Source of the DNA: Teretinema sp964641135
Lineage (GTDB): Bacteria > Spirochaetota > Spirochaetia > Treponematales > Treponemataceae
DNA length: 37,111 bases
Direction of reading: 5' to 3'
Assembly (NCBI GenBank): GCA_964641135.1
Contig: CAZXJV010000019.1
Location: 1-37,111, forward strand
Below the pieces are notes generated by a model. The model did no database searches. It was not told the DNA's origin and saw nothing but the letters and a program-made list of their open reading frames with translations. Both the position numbers and the translations under genes were made by a program. Positions within the stretch are counted from its first letter, which is position 1. Each line of letters starts with the position of its first letter. Shown piece after piece: positions 24,252 through 32,888 of the stretch.

Positions 24252-24659
24252 TCAGGTGCTGTATCCTGTGTCAAACCACCGTTCGATGCGTCTCCATGCT
24301 TCAGTCAGTTCACGTGATCGTGCAGTTGCCCTGGCTGCAGCCTGGGGGTTCGTATGGTATCTGTCAGGATGGTTCTCCTGCAAGGCCTTTTTCCATGCTT
24401 TTTTACAGAGGCTTTTGGCTGTGCCGGGTTCAAGTCCGAGTATTCTGAAGGGAGCTTGCATCTCAAGCGGTACAGGAACCAGGGGAGGAATCTCGTTGGC
24501 AAGATTGCTTTTTTCGGAGGGGCGGGGACTTCTCTGACGGGTGTTTCCAGCCGAACGGCTGCGCCCGGTATGGGGACTCCAGGCTTCAAACGGATCATCA
24601 TCATTTTGCAGGCGATCCCTCAGAATTTCTCCGAGCCGATCGTAGATCGTTTCTGCCAT
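24252..24659 (-). CDS. Small J-domain (DnaJ-like) co-chaperone protein
   Basis: The 135-residue protein has a charged, Pro/Ser/Arg-rich N-terminal part (1-60). A compact J-domain lies at about 68-130: FRILGLEPGT, then KAWKKALQENHPDRYH with the HPD motif at 97-99, then a third helix ELTEAWRRIERWF. There is no G/F, zinc or C-terminal substrate domain, so it is a type III J-protein that would stimulate a DnaK on an unknown target. The start is uncertain: ATG 24659 is chosen for position, and GTG 24707 would add 16 residues; neither has a clear Shine-Dalgarno sequence. It is convergent with the response regulator gene. Confidence 0.8.
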   Translation of the reverse strand: MAETIYDRLGEILRDRLQNDDDPFEAWSPHTGRSRSAGNTRQRSPRPSEKSNLANEIPPLVPVPLEMQAPFRILGLEPGTAKSLCKKAWKKALQENHPDRYHTNPQAAARATARSRELTEAWRRIERWFDTGYST

Positions 24660-24701
24660 AACCGAAGTATAGCCAGCTTCAAAAAAACTGACAAGTGTAT
24701 C

Positions 24702-24730
24702 TTGCACAGCTTTTGCATAATCGGTATAAT
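24702..24730 (+). promoter_or_regulatory. Near-consensus sigma-70-type promoter
   Basis: TTGCAC (24702-24707), 17-bp spacer, TATAAT (24725-24730). The -10 is perfect and the -35 matches five of six bases. Predicted transcription start is near 24737. It points toward galM, whose start is about 230 nt further on, so the transcript has a long leader or there is a separate small RNA. Confidence 0.7.
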
Positions 24731-24970
24731 ATTATCGATATCAGGGCATCCCTGTTATGTTGATCGTCCAAAACGCACCACCCTGCTGACAGGCATCGAT
24801 TGTGACAGTACCCTGCCATATTCTTTTTTTATGAATGCTCTTGCAAATTCTGTGCTGATGCACTTTGATTAGTATCAGTTTTCTTATGTTTTTTTTCATG
24901 GCAGGGGCAGGCAGAAATCAGGTTTGTCAGCACCTTGCTGTCATGTCGGTTTGGTCGGGAGAGACACAGC
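24731..24970 (+). other. Gene-free stretch: structured leader of galM or small RNA candidate
   Basis: No credible coding region is seen from the J-domain gene start to galM (311 bp). The stretch has a short hairpin CAGGG-CAT-CCCTG (24742-24754). Two further CCCTG copies (24781 and 24811) could pair alternatively with the same CAGGG. CCTG/CAGG form a small hairpin near 24782-24793. ATCGAT at 24734 and 24795 are self-complementary and could close a larger domain. T7 occurs at 24824-24830 and T8 at 24889-24896. The first T run, preceded by GGCA/TGCC pairing, could end a roughly 95-nt RNA. It does not match SRP, 6S, tmRNA or RNase P RNA features that I know. Confidence 0.4.
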
Positions 24971-26017
24971 GTGAAAATTAAAAAAAGAACCTTCGGAGTG
25001 CTTTCCAGCGGTCAGAAGATGAGTCTTTATACAATAAGCAATGGAAAAATGTCATTTTCTGTGACGGATATGGGTTGTGCAATAACAAGCATCCTTTTAC
25101 CCGACCCGAAATTCGGCCCTGTAGATGTGGTACTGGGTTTTTCGACTTTTGAAGGATATGCCCGTAATTATTCTTTATTCGGATCTTTGGTTGGACGCTA
25201 TGCGGGACGCATCAGCGGAGCATCCTTCCCCCTTGGCGAGGAACGCTGTCAGTTGCAGGATAATGATAAGGGAAATTGTCTGCACGGCGGTTATCCAAAT
25301 TTTGCAGGTCAGATATGGAACTCGGCTCCCTTTCAGTCTTTGCATGAAGCAGGTGTTCTGTTTTCCCGGACCAGTCCCGCCGGTGAACAGGGGTTCCCCG
25401 GCAACCTGGATTTACGAATTTCCGTCAGCCTGACTGATACAGATGATCTGTGTCTGCACTACCGGGCAAAGACTGATGCCCCGACTCCGCTTAATTTGAC
25501 AAACCATACCTATTTTAATCTGGCCGGCTGGGGTACAGTTATGGATCATCGGCTGCAGTTATTTGCGGACCGGTACATGGAAACCGGTGCTGATCGTATT
25601 CCGACAGGGGCATTTATCGATGTAGCCGGCACTCCCTTTGATTTTCGTACACCCCGCACAATCGGCAGCCGCTTTGCAGAAGTTTCCGGCGGGTATGATC
25701 ATACCTGGGAAATAAACCGTTCAGGCGAACCCCTTAATCCTGTAGCCATGATTGAAGACCCGGAAAGCGGACGGATGTTGACGGTTCATTCCACTCAACC
25801 GGCGTGCCAGTTGTACACAGCGAATCATTTTTCAAAGATTCCGGGTAAGGGTGGGGAACCCTATGATCCCGGCAGAGGCTTTTGTCTTGAGACTCAGCAT
25901 TTCCCTGATTCTCCAAACAGGCCGGAGTTTCCCAATACCATTCTGCTGCCCGGGGACCGGTATCGTCACAAGACCGTGTGGCATTTTGATTACGGGAACA
26001 AACACACAGATGTGTAA
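24971..26017 (+). CDS. galM: GalM, aldose 1-epimerase (mutarotase)
   Basis: The enzyme interconverts alpha and beta anomers of galactose or glucose in the cytoplasm. The 348-residue protein has the family pattern throughout: SLVGRYAGRI (72-81), CLHGG with the first catalytic-site His (about 105), LTNHTYFNL with catalytic H179, GGYDHTWEIN, and CLETQHFPDSPN with the catalytic Glu. The GTG at 24971 is chosen because GGGAGAG precedes it at 7 bp. An upstream ATG (24935) would add 12 residues of non-conserved sequence. No other sugar gene is adjacent, and the V-ATPase operon starts 77 bp after the stop. Confidence 0.94.
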   Translation: MKIKKRTFGVLSSGQKMSLYTISNGKMSFSVTDMGCAITSILLPDPKFGPVDVVLGFSTFEGYARNYSLFGSLVGRYAGRISGASFPLGEERCQLQDNDKGNCLHGGYPNFAGQIWNSAPFQSLHEAGVLFSRTSPAGEQGFPGNLDLRISVSLTDTDDLCLHYRAKTDAPTPLNLTNHTYFNLAGWGTVMDHRLQLFADRYMETGADRIPTGAFIDVAGTPFDFRTPRTIGSRFAEVSGGYDHTWEINRSGEPLNPVAMIEDPESGRMLTVHSTQPACQLYTANHFSKIPGKGGEPYDPGRGFCLETQHFPDSPNRPEFPNTILLPGDRYRHKTVWHFDYGNKHTDV

Positions 26018-26028
26018 AACGACAGCGC

Positions 26029-26051
26029 CCATGGCCCTGTAGCGGCTATGG
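26029..26051 (+). repeat. Stem-loop between galM and the V-ATPase operon
   Basis: CCATGGCC (26029-26036) pairs over 8 bp with GGCTATGG (26044-26051), with one G-T pair and a 7-nt loop. Eight or more Ts follow, but only after about 17 nt, near 26069. This is too far for a classical terminator. It may be a weak terminator, a processing site or a leader structure of the V-ATPase mRNA. Confidence 0.45.
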
Positions 26052-26094
26052 ATGCAATGAATAGACCATTTTTTTTTCAGAGGAAGAGGTGAAT

Positions 26095-26709
26095 ATGGAC
26101 GTGCAACTGCAGGAACTGGTCGAGAAGATCAAAAAAGACGGTGTGGAAAGCGCTGAAGCCCGGGCAGCCGAAATAATCAGGGCTGCCGAGGATCAGGCTG
26201 CTGCTGTGCTGAAAAAGGCCCGTGATGAAGCTGAAGCAATTATTACCCAGGGCAAGGCAGAAGCAAGCCGCTCGGAAAAAGCCGGTGTGGATGCTATCAG
26301 GCAGGCTGCACGGAATTTGCTGATTGCGTTCCGCGATGGGTTAACAGCAGAACTAGATGCGCTTGTTAAAGCGGAAACTGTCCGGGCATATGATGCCGAA
26401 CTCCTGAAAACAGTCATACCTGCAGTTGTGCAGGGCTGGGCTTCTTCCGGTTCGGAATCAATAGATGTGCTGCTTGGAGAAAAAAATGCTGCCGCCTTGT
26501 CGTCAAATCTGCAGGCAGCTCTTAAAGCTGAACTTGCCAGTGGTTTGACAATCCGGTCAGATTCCGGCCTTGAGGGAGGGTTCCGTATCGGTACCCGGGA
26601 CGGTGCAGCTTATTATGATTTTTCTGCCGATTCAGTAGCTGAATTGTTTTCGGCTTATTTGAACCCCAAGGTTGCCGGGATTCTTAAATCAGCTGCAAAG
26701 GAGCTGTGA
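26095..26709 (+). CDS. atpE: V-type ATPase subunit E (peripheral stalk)
   Basis: Subunit E is the long coiled-coil part of the peripheral stalk that holds the A3B3 head. The 204-residue protein has the family layout. An N-terminal charged Ala/Glu/Lys helix spans about 1-85 (ARAAEIIRAAEDQAAAVLKKA). A globular C-terminal alpha/beta part includes SGLEGGFRIGTRDGAAYYDFS. ATG 26095 is chosen because AGGAAGAGG lies 5 bp before it; GTG 26089 in the same frame is possible. It is the first gene of the V-ATPase operon. Confidence 0.9.
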   Translation: MDVQLQELVEKIKKDGVESAEARAAEIIRAAEDQAAAVLKKARDEAEAIITQGKAEASRSEKAGVDAIRQAARNLLIAFRDGLTAELDALVKAETVRAYDAELLKTVIPAVVQGWASSGSESIDVLLGEKNAAALSSNLQAALKAELASGLTIRSDSGLEGGFRIGTRDGAAYYDFSADSVAELFSAYLNPKVAGILKSAAKEL

Positions 26710-26714
26710 AGACA

Positions 26715-27260
26715 GTGAGCAGTTACTATTTTCTGATGGCTCAGCTGCCGGCGCTGGTGTCTGCTGCAGCCCTGCCTGTCAGTGTTGAGGCTTTCAGGGA
26801 ACTGGCATTCCGGTACCTGAATGCCCGCGACCGCCGCATCCTCACCGGATTGACCCTTGAACCGGCACGGTCTGTTTTACAGACAGGTTCGGTGTTGGTG
26901 GATCGGTGGATGGAGCATGAGCGGGTATTGCGTCTTGCACTGGAACGGCAGCGTGCTGCAAAGCAAAAAAGGGATCTTCATCCGGACATATCTGCAGATG
27001 AGCTTATGGCCCGCTGGCCGGAGACTGTTCAGGCGGCACGAACAGCTGCTTCCATGGATAATCCTCTTGAAGCCGAGCTTTTTTTATACAAGATACGATC
27101 TGCACGGGTTGAAGCCCTGCGTGGAACCGATATTTTCGGCTCTGACGCAGTTTTTGCCTATGCACTCTTGTTGATGCTGCGTGAACGCAGAGATTTGTTT
27201 GAGGCGTCTGCGGGGCGCGCCGCTTATACCGCAATCTATAACCAGATACTTGGAGAATAG
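26715..27260 (+). CDS. DUF2764-type protein of the spirochaetal V-ATPase operon
   Basis: The 181-residue helical protein (start GTG 26715, with AAGGAG 11 bp before) begins SSYYFLMAQLPAL, typical of the DUF2764 family found between V-ATPase E and A genes in spirochaetes and some other bacteria. A start at GTG 26706, overlapping the atpE stop, is possible. It has no signal peptide or membrane helix and is rich in Leu, Ala and Arg helices. It contains a Glu/Arg-rich C-terminal half (LFLYKIRSARVEALRG, then YALLLMLRERRDLF). Operon position equals that of subunit C in Enterococcus ntp. It may be a C-like stalk subunit, which is inference. atpA begins 1 bp after its stop. Confidence 0.8.
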   Translation: MSSYYFLMAQLPALVSAAALPVSVEAFRELAFRYLNARDRRILTGLTLEPARSVLQTGSVLVDRWMEHERVLRLALERQRAAKQKRDLHPDISADELMARWPETVQAARTAASMDNPLEAELFLYKIRSARVEALRGTDIFGSDAVFAYALLLMLRERRDLFEASAGRAAYTAIYNQILGE

Positions 27261-27261
27261 C

Positions 27262-29031
27262 ATGACTGATACAAAAGGCGTGGTAGTCGGCGTTAACGGC
27301 AACATGATAAGTGTCAAATTTGACGGAATTGTTGCCCTGAACGAGGTTGGCTATGTTAAAACTGGCGGAAAGAACCTGAAGAGCGAGGTTATCCGTATTC
27401 GCGGCGACGTTGCCCAGCTGCAGGTTTTCGAGATCACCAAAGGTATTACCGCCGGTGATGAAGTCGTTTTTACCGGTGATCTTCTTGCCGTTGAGCTCGG
27501 CCCGGGACTTCTGGGTCAGGTTTATGACGGTCTTCAGAATCCGCTTCCGGAACTGGCTGCTGAAGCGGGATATTTTCTTGAGCGGGGTATTTACCTGGAT
27601 CCTCTTCCTGAACAGCGAACCTGGGAGTTTACACCAGTTGTTAAAGCAGGCGATACTGTTTCGCGGGCAGAAACATTGGGAACAGTACCTGAAGGGTCCT
27701 TTTCCCATCGTATAATGGTTCCCTTTTATCTCGCCGGTACCTATACAGTCAAGTCGGTCAAGCCGGCCGGTACCTACACCATACGGGAAACAATTGCAGA
27801 ACTGCAGGACAGCAAGGGTGCGGTTATTCCGGTAACCATGAGTTTCCGCTGGCCGGTCAAACGGGCTATCGATTGTTACGCAGAACGGCTTAAACCATCC
27901 AACACTCTTACTACAAAGACCCGTACCATTGATACCTTCTTTCCGGTAGCAAAGGGAGGAACCTATTGTATTCCGGGTCCTTTCGGAGCGGGTAAAACGG
28001 TTCTTCAGCATACGACCAGCCGCTATGCAGAGGTAGATATCGTTATTATCGCCGCCTGCGGTGAACGCGCCGGTGAGGTTGTTGAAACGCTTAAAGAATT
28101 TCCCGAGCTCACAGACCCCCGTACCGGTCGAACACTGATGGAACGCACTGTTATTATCTGTAATACATCGTCCATGCCTGTTGCCGCCCGTGAGGCTTCT
28201 GTCTATACCGGTGTTACCCTGGCCGAATATTACCGCCAGATGGGTCTGGACGTTCTGCTGCTGGCCGATTCAACAAGCCGCTGGGCACAGGCCCTGCGTG
28301 AAATGTCCGGTCGTCTTGAGGAAATCCCCGGTGAAGAGGCTTTTCCGGCCTATCTTGAATCCTATATTGCAGCTTTTTATGAGCGTGCCGGTATTGTGCG
28401 CCTGAAAGACGGAACAACCGGATCGGTAACAATTGGTGGTACGGTTTCTCCGGCTGGCGGAAACTTTGAAGAGCCGGTTACCCAGGCTACTCTGAAAGTA
28501 GTAGGCGCTTTCCATGGACTTTCGCGTGAACGCTCGGATGCACGTAAATATCCTGCAATTCACCCTCTTGATTCATGGTCAAAGTATCCCAGTGTTCTTG
28601 ACAGCCGCAAGGTTGAATACGGCCGCCGCTTTCTCAGGCGCGGTGCCGAGGTTGAACAGATGATGAAGGTTGTCGGTGAGGAAGGAACCAGTCTTGATGA
28701 CTTTATTGTTTTCATGAAGGGTGAATTCCTTGACGCAGTGTATTTGCAGCAGAATTCTTTTGACAAGGTTGATGCAGCGGTTTCTACCGAACGCCAGCGC
28801 CATATCTATTCCCGTATACTGAAGATTCTGGGAACCGAATTTTCCTTCAAGGACAAGGATGAGGCGCGTTCATGGTTCAACCAGCTCAGGCAGAAATGTG
28901 TTGATCATAACTACAGCGAATACCAGAGCTCCGATTTTAACAGGATCGAAGCCGAGATCGATGCCATGATCAACGAAAAGGCCGGCGGCCTGGACGCCGT
29001 TGCCGAAAAACTGCTGAAGATTGCGGAGTAA
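27262..29031 (+). CDS. atpA: V-type ATPase catalytic subunit A
   Basis: Subunit A carries the catalytic nucleotide sites of the V1 head. The 589-residue protein has the N-terminal barrel (1-70), then the V-type-specific non-homologous bulge (about 110-190). The P-loop is GPFGAGKT (239-246), followed by the CGERAGEVVETLKEF segment and the conserved LLADSTSRWAQALRE. The C-terminal helical domain spans about 440-589. ATG 27262 gives the family N-terminus; an in-frame ATG at 27181 would overlap the DUF2764 gene by 80 bp. No intein is present. Confidence 0.98.
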   Translation: MTDTKGVVVGVNGNMISVKFDGIVALNEVGYVKTGGKNLKSEVIRIRGDVAQLQVFEITKGITAGDEVVFTGDLLAVELGPGLLGQVYDGLQNPLPELAAEAGYFLERGIYLDPLPEQRTWEFTPVVKAGDTVSRAETLGTVPEGSFSHRIMVPFYLAGTYTVKSVKPAGTYTIRETIAELQDSKGAVIPVTMSFRWPVKRAIDCYAERLKPSNTLTTKTRTIDTFFPVAKGGTYCIPGPFGAGKTVLQHTTSRYAEVDIVIIAACGERAGEVVETLKEFPELTDPRTGRTLMERTVIICNTSSMPVAAREASVYTGVTLAEYYRQMGLDVLLLADSTSRWAQALREMSGRLEEIPGEEAFPAYLESYIAAFYERAGIVRLKDGTTGSVTIGGTVSPAGGNFEEPVTQATLKVVGAFHGLSRERSDARKYPAIHPLDSWSKYPSVLDSRKVEYGRRFLRRGAEVEQMMKVVGEEGTSLDDFIVFMKGEFLDAVYLQQNSFDKVDAAVSTERQRHIYSRILKILGTEFSFKDKDEARSWFNQLRQKCVDHNYSEYQSSDFNRIEAEIDAMINEKAGGLDAVAEKLLKIAE

Positions 29032-29034
29032 CAG

Positions 29035-30333
29035 ATGAAGAAGGTATATAGCAAGATTGAATCAATCAACGGTTCGGTTATCACCGTAAAAGCCGACGGC
29101 GTACGCTATGGTGAGCTGGCCGAGATAAACACTTCCTTCGGAACATCTCTTGCCGAGGTCAACAAACTGTCGGGCGATCTTGTTTCCCTGCAGGTTTTCG
29201 CCGGCGGCCGCGGTGTTTCTACCGGAGACGAGATCCGCTTTTTGGGAAACGAGATGCGGGTCAGTTTTTCCGAAAACTTGATGGGCCGTATTTTTAACGG
29301 TTCCGGCGAGCCGCGTGATAAAGGCCCGACACTTAAGGACAACCTTGTGCCGATAGGCGGACCATCGGTAAACCCGGCGAAACGAATTATCGCCAAGCGG
29401 ATGATGCGCACCGGTATCCCGATGATCGACATGTTTAATACCCTGGTTGTTTCCCAGAAGCTGCCCATTTTTTCCAGTTCCGGTGAACCGTACAATGAGC
29501 TTTTGGCACGTATCGCCATGCAGGCAGAGGTAGATGTAATTGTTCTGGGCGGTATGGGATTGAAATATGACGATTATCTGTACTTCAAGGATACCCTTGA
29601 AAACGCAGGCGCCTTGAGTCGTACCGTCATGTTTGTTCATACTGCAGCCGATCCGACCGTTGAATGTTTGATGATTCCCGATATGTGTCTTGCGGTAGCA
29701 GAACAGTTTGCAATTCAGGGTAAAGATGTTCTTGTTCTTTTGACAGACATGACCAACTTTGCGGATGCAATGAAAGAAATAGCCATTATTCAGGAACAGG
29801 TCCCTTCAAACCGCGGTTATCCGGGTGATCTGTACAGCCAGCTGGCTGCCCGGTATGAAAAGGCCGTAGACTTTGATGATGCGGGTTCTGTTACCATTCT
29901 TGCAGTAACTACCATGCCGGGTGATGACGTAACGCATCCTGTTCCGGATAACACCGGCTATATTACCGAAGGTCAGTTTTATCTGAAAAACGGGCGTATT
30001 GAACCTTTTGGCAGTCTTTCCCGTCTGAAGCAGAATGTTAACGGCAAGACACGCGACGACCACCGTGCCCTCATGGATAATATGATCAAGTTGTATGCGT
30101 CATACAAGGACACTCTTGAAAAGAAATCCATGGGTTTCATGATGAGCGAGTGGGACAGCAAGCTGTTAAAATACGGCACCCTTTTTGAAAGCCAGATGAT
30201 GGACCTTTCGGTCAATATTCCTCTGGAAGGTGCCCTGGATGCCGGCTGGAAGATTCTGGCAGATTGTTTCAAGCCTGAAGAAACCGGAATTAAATCCGAA
30301 CTTATCAGGAAGTATTGGCCTTCTCAATCGTAA
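29035..30333 (+). CDS. atpB: V-type ATPase regulatory subunit B
   Basis: Subunit B alternates with A in the V1 hexamer and binds nucleotide without being catalytic. The 432-residue protein lacks a Walker A Lys. The corresponding segment is FSSSGEPYNELLARI, as expected for B. Family segments include LGGMGLKYDDYLYF, LLTDMTNFADAMKEI, VPSNRGYPGDLYSQLA and TMPGDDVTHPVPDNTGYITEGQ. It begins 3 bp after atpA. Confidence 0.98.
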   Translation: MKKVYSKIESINGSVITVKADGVRYGELAEINTSFGTSLAEVNKLSGDLVSLQVFAGGRGVSTGDEIRFLGNEMRVSFSENLMGRIFNGSGEPRDKGPTLKDNLVPIGGPSVNPAKRIIAKRMMRTGIPMIDMFNTLVVSQKLPIFSSSGEPYNELLARIAMQAEVDVIVLGGMGLKYDDYLYFKDTLENAGALSRTVMFVHTAADPTVECLMIPDMCLAVAEQFAIQGKDVLVLLTDMTNFADAMKEIAIIQEQVPSNRGYPGDLYSQLAARYEKAVDFDDAGSVTILAVTTMPGDDVTHPVPDNTGYITEGQFYLKNGRIEPFGSLSRLKQNVNGKTRDDHRALMDNMIKLYASYKDTLEKKSMGFMMSEWDSKLLKYGTLFESQMMDLSVNIPLEGALDAGWKILADCFKPEETGIKSELIRKYWPSQS

Positions 30334-30345
30334 GGAAGTGAATCA

Positions 30346-30957
30346 ATGGCAATCAAGCTGACCAAAAATGAGCTGAAGTCCCAGAAGGAAAGCCTGAAAA
30401 TGTACCGGCGTTACCTTCCGACCCTGCAGCTTAAAAAACAGCAGCTTCAGACAGAAATCCGTACCATCGAGTTGCGGGCCCGTGACGTGAGGCAGCGCCG
30501 TGACCGGTTGAATGCAGAGTTCAACGAGTGGATCGCGGTATTCGGCGAAAGCAGTGCATTTGCACCGGAAACCTTGCGTGTACGGGAAGTTCGTACCGAG
30601 ACCGCAAATATTGCCGGAGTGACAATACCGGTATTCTCGGGAGCGGCTTTTGAACGTACCCGGTGGGATCTGTACTCGGTCCCCTTATGGGTGGATACGG
30701 CTGTCGAGAAGCTTGAAGCGGTGTTATCCCTTGATCTTGAGGCGCGGGTTCTTGATGAACAGGTTCGTTTGCTGCACATTGAGCTTCGAACTACAACTCA
30801 GCGTGTTAACCTTTTTGAAAAGGTCAAGATTCCGGAAACACGTGCAAATATCAAAAAAATTACGGTGTATCTTGGGGATCAACAGGTGGCGGCAGTTGTT
30901 CGCGGCAAAATCTCCAAGAAGAACCTGGAACGTGCTGCAGGCGGGGAGGCTGACTGA
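30346..30957 (+). CDS. atpD: V-type ATPase subunit D (central stalk)
   Basis: Subunit D forms the rotating central shaft. The 203-residue protein is mostly two long helices with a start typical of the family (KLTKNELKSQKESLKMYRRYL). A middle turn precedes the second long helix (about 125-185, with RVNLFEKVKIPETRANIKKI, the D-family signature). The stop overlaps the next start by one base (TGATG), so translation is coupled. Confidence 0.95.
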   Translation: MAIKLTKNELKSQKESLKMYRRYLPTLQLKKQQLQTEIRTIELRARDVRQRRDRLNAEFNEWIAVFGESSAFAPETLRVREVRTETANIAGVTIPVFSGAAFERTRWDLYSVPLWVDTAVEKLEAVLSLDLEARVLDEQVRLLHIELRTTTQRVNLFEKVKIPETRANIKKITVYLGDQQVAAVVRGKISKKNLERAAGGEAD

Positions 30958-32879
30958 TGATTGTACCGATGAAACGAATCACCCTGGCAGTTCTTGCAAA
31001 AGAAAAGCAGCAGGCTTTACACGATCTGCGTCAGGCAGGTTTGGTGCATGTTACCAAACGTGAGGGTACAAGCACTCCGTTGCTTCAGCTCGAAGAGCGC
31101 CGTACTGCAGTTACACAGGCAATTGCTGTTCTTGAAGAGCATGCTCCCAAAAAAGCTGCCAGGAACACAGCAAACCCGCGAACACAACAGGATGTTATTC
31201 AGGCCGTAGAAAAGATCCATTCTCTACGTACCGAAAAGCGTGATTTACAGGAAACGGTAGTCCGCGATTCAAGGGATCTGGACAGATTGTCCGGCTGGGG
31301 CCGTATAAATCCTGCTGATTTTGAATACCTGTCGCAGCGCGCAATACATCTGATTCCGGTAGAGATGAGCGCAAAAGACTATTCTGTTCTTCCAGAAACA
31401 GTGCGTACTCTGCTTGTTTCCCGCGACAAGTCAACTGTGCGCTCTCTGGTGTGGTCACAATCCGGTGAACTTCCGGAAGAAATGCCGTCCAGCGCCAGTG
31501 CTCTTGAGTTTCCGGACAGGGATACGCGGCAGATTGAGTCAGGGCTGGAAGCTGCCCGTCACCGGATCAAGGCTGCAGGAAACGAACTGGCTTCCATGGC
31601 AGGCTGGATAAACTCGCTGGAGGAGCTGCTGCGCGAAACAGAAACAGCCATTGTTTTTGAACAGATTCATGCCGGAATGGAAGATCTTTCTCTTTCTTCG
31701 GACGACGGGGCTTCCCCGGTAAAGGAAACAGGTAAAACCGGTCACTCGGCACCTGTGCTGGATACAGCTCAAATTTCATGGCTTGGTGGCTATGTTCCTG
31801 CACAGGATCTGGGTGCCCTGGCCTCTCTTGCTAAAACTCGTGGCTGGGCTATGGCTGCAGATGATCCATCCGAAGAAGAAGAGGTTCCGACCAAACTGAA
31901 GAATAACCGCTTTGTCAATCTGATTTCGCCGCTTCTGGACTTCCTTGGAACTGTTCCCGGTTATCGCGAGATGGATATTTCCCTGTGGTTCCTTTTATTC
32001 TTCGGTATCTTTTTTGCCATGATTTTTGGCGACGCCGGTTATGGCGGGGTACTGGTTCTTCTTGCGCTGTATGGTTCATTCTCCATAAAGCGTAAAGGCA
32101 AACCGGTTCCCGCAGGACTGTCGATGCTGTTATATCTGGGAGTTACAACGGTATTATGGGGTACATTAACCGGTTCCTGGTTCGGAGCACCCTTTGAGAA
32201 ACTGCCTGCGTTTTTACGGGCAGCGGCTTTGCCTTTAATTGCGCCGTCCAATCCTGCCGGTGTGGACGCTGCGGCAGAAAACGTTAAAATTTTCTGTTTT
32301 ATTCTGGCCTTGACCCAGCTGTCTCTTGCTCACCTTATCGGGTTTTTCAGGAACATACGATCACTGAAAGCCTTTGGTGAGATCGGTTCTCTTGCAATGG
32401 TAATAGGTATGTTTTTTGTTGTACTAAATCTTGTTGTTGATGCAGAAAAATTTCCCATGAACAACCTGATTCTTGGTATGGTAGGGGGCGGTTTTCTTAT
32501 GAACTTTATGTTTATAAATTACTCCCGCTCTGTCGGTCAGGGAATTCTTGAAAGTCTGAAAAACAGTATTTCAATGTTTCTTGGTGTTGTAAATGTGTTT
32601 TCTGACATCATGAGCTACATCAGACTGTGGGCAGTCGGTCTTGCAGGAGCTGCAATCAGTCAGACTATCAATGAAATGGCCGGACCCTTTATGGGCGGAG
32701 CCGTTATATTTGCAGGTGTGCTGGTGCTGTTTTTCGGGCATGGTCTTAACTATGTAATGGGTGTGTTGTCTGTCATCGTACACGGGGTACGTCTGAACAC
32801 ACTGGAGTTTTCCAATCACCTTGGTCTGACATGGTCAGGGTTCAAATACGAGCCGTTCTCCGAAACGGCAGAAAAATAG
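30957..32879 (+). CDS. atpI: V-type ATPase subunit I (membrane stator, a-subunit type)
   Basis: Subunit I is the stator that forms the ion half-channels against the K ring. The 640-residue protein has a soluble N-terminal half with coiled coils (about 1-330). About eight membrane helices follow, starting at WFLLFFGIFFAMIFGDAGYGG (about 343-363). The essential channel Arg is R556 in SYIRLWAVGLAGAAIS. The closing helices contain FGHGLNYVMGVLSVIVHGVRLN and LEFSNH, all family hallmarks. It starts inside the atpD stop codon, and atpK follows after 9 bp. Confidence 0.97.
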   Translation: MIVPMKRITLAVLAKEKQQALHDLRQAGLVHVTKREGTSTPLLQLEERRTAVTQAIAVLEEHAPKKAARNTANPRTQQDVIQAVEKIHSLRTEKRDLQETVVRDSRDLDRLSGWGRINPADFEYLSQRAIHLIPVEMSAKDYSVLPETVRTLLVSRDKSTVRSLVWSQSGELPEEMPSSASALEFPDRDTRQIESGLEAARHRIKAAGNELASMAGWINSLEELLRETETAIVFEQIHAGMEDLSLSSDDGASPVKETGKTGHSAPVLDTAQISWLGGYVPAQDLGALASLAKTRGWAMAADDPSEEEEVPTKLKNNRFVNLISPLLDFLGTVPGYREMDISLWFLLFFGIFFAMIFGDAGYGGVLVLLALYGSFSIKRKGKPVPAGLSMLLYLGVTTVLWGTLTGSWFGAPFEKLPAFLRAAALPLIAPSNPAGVDAAAENVKIFCFILALTQLSLAHLIGFFRNIRSLKAFGEIGSLAMVIGMFFVVLNLVVDAEKFPMNNLILGMVGGGFLMNFMFINYSRSVGQGILESLKNSISMFLGVVNVFSDIMSYIRLWAVGLAGAAISQTINEMAGPFMGGAVIFAGVLVLFFGHGLNYVMGVLSVIVHGVRLNTLEFSNHLGLTWSGFKYEPFSETAEK

Positions 32880-32888
32880 GAGATTCTT

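Noticed and set aside
24354..24872. A 172-codon + strand frame antisense to the J-domain gene
   Set aside because: It has no recognisable family, no ribosome binding site and crosses the promoter at 24702-24730. The opposite strand has a clear J-domain with HPD.
27004..28011. A 335-codon minus-strand frame over the DUF2764 and atpA genes
   Set aside because: It is antisense to well-supported V-ATPase genes, with a low-complexity composition and no domain.
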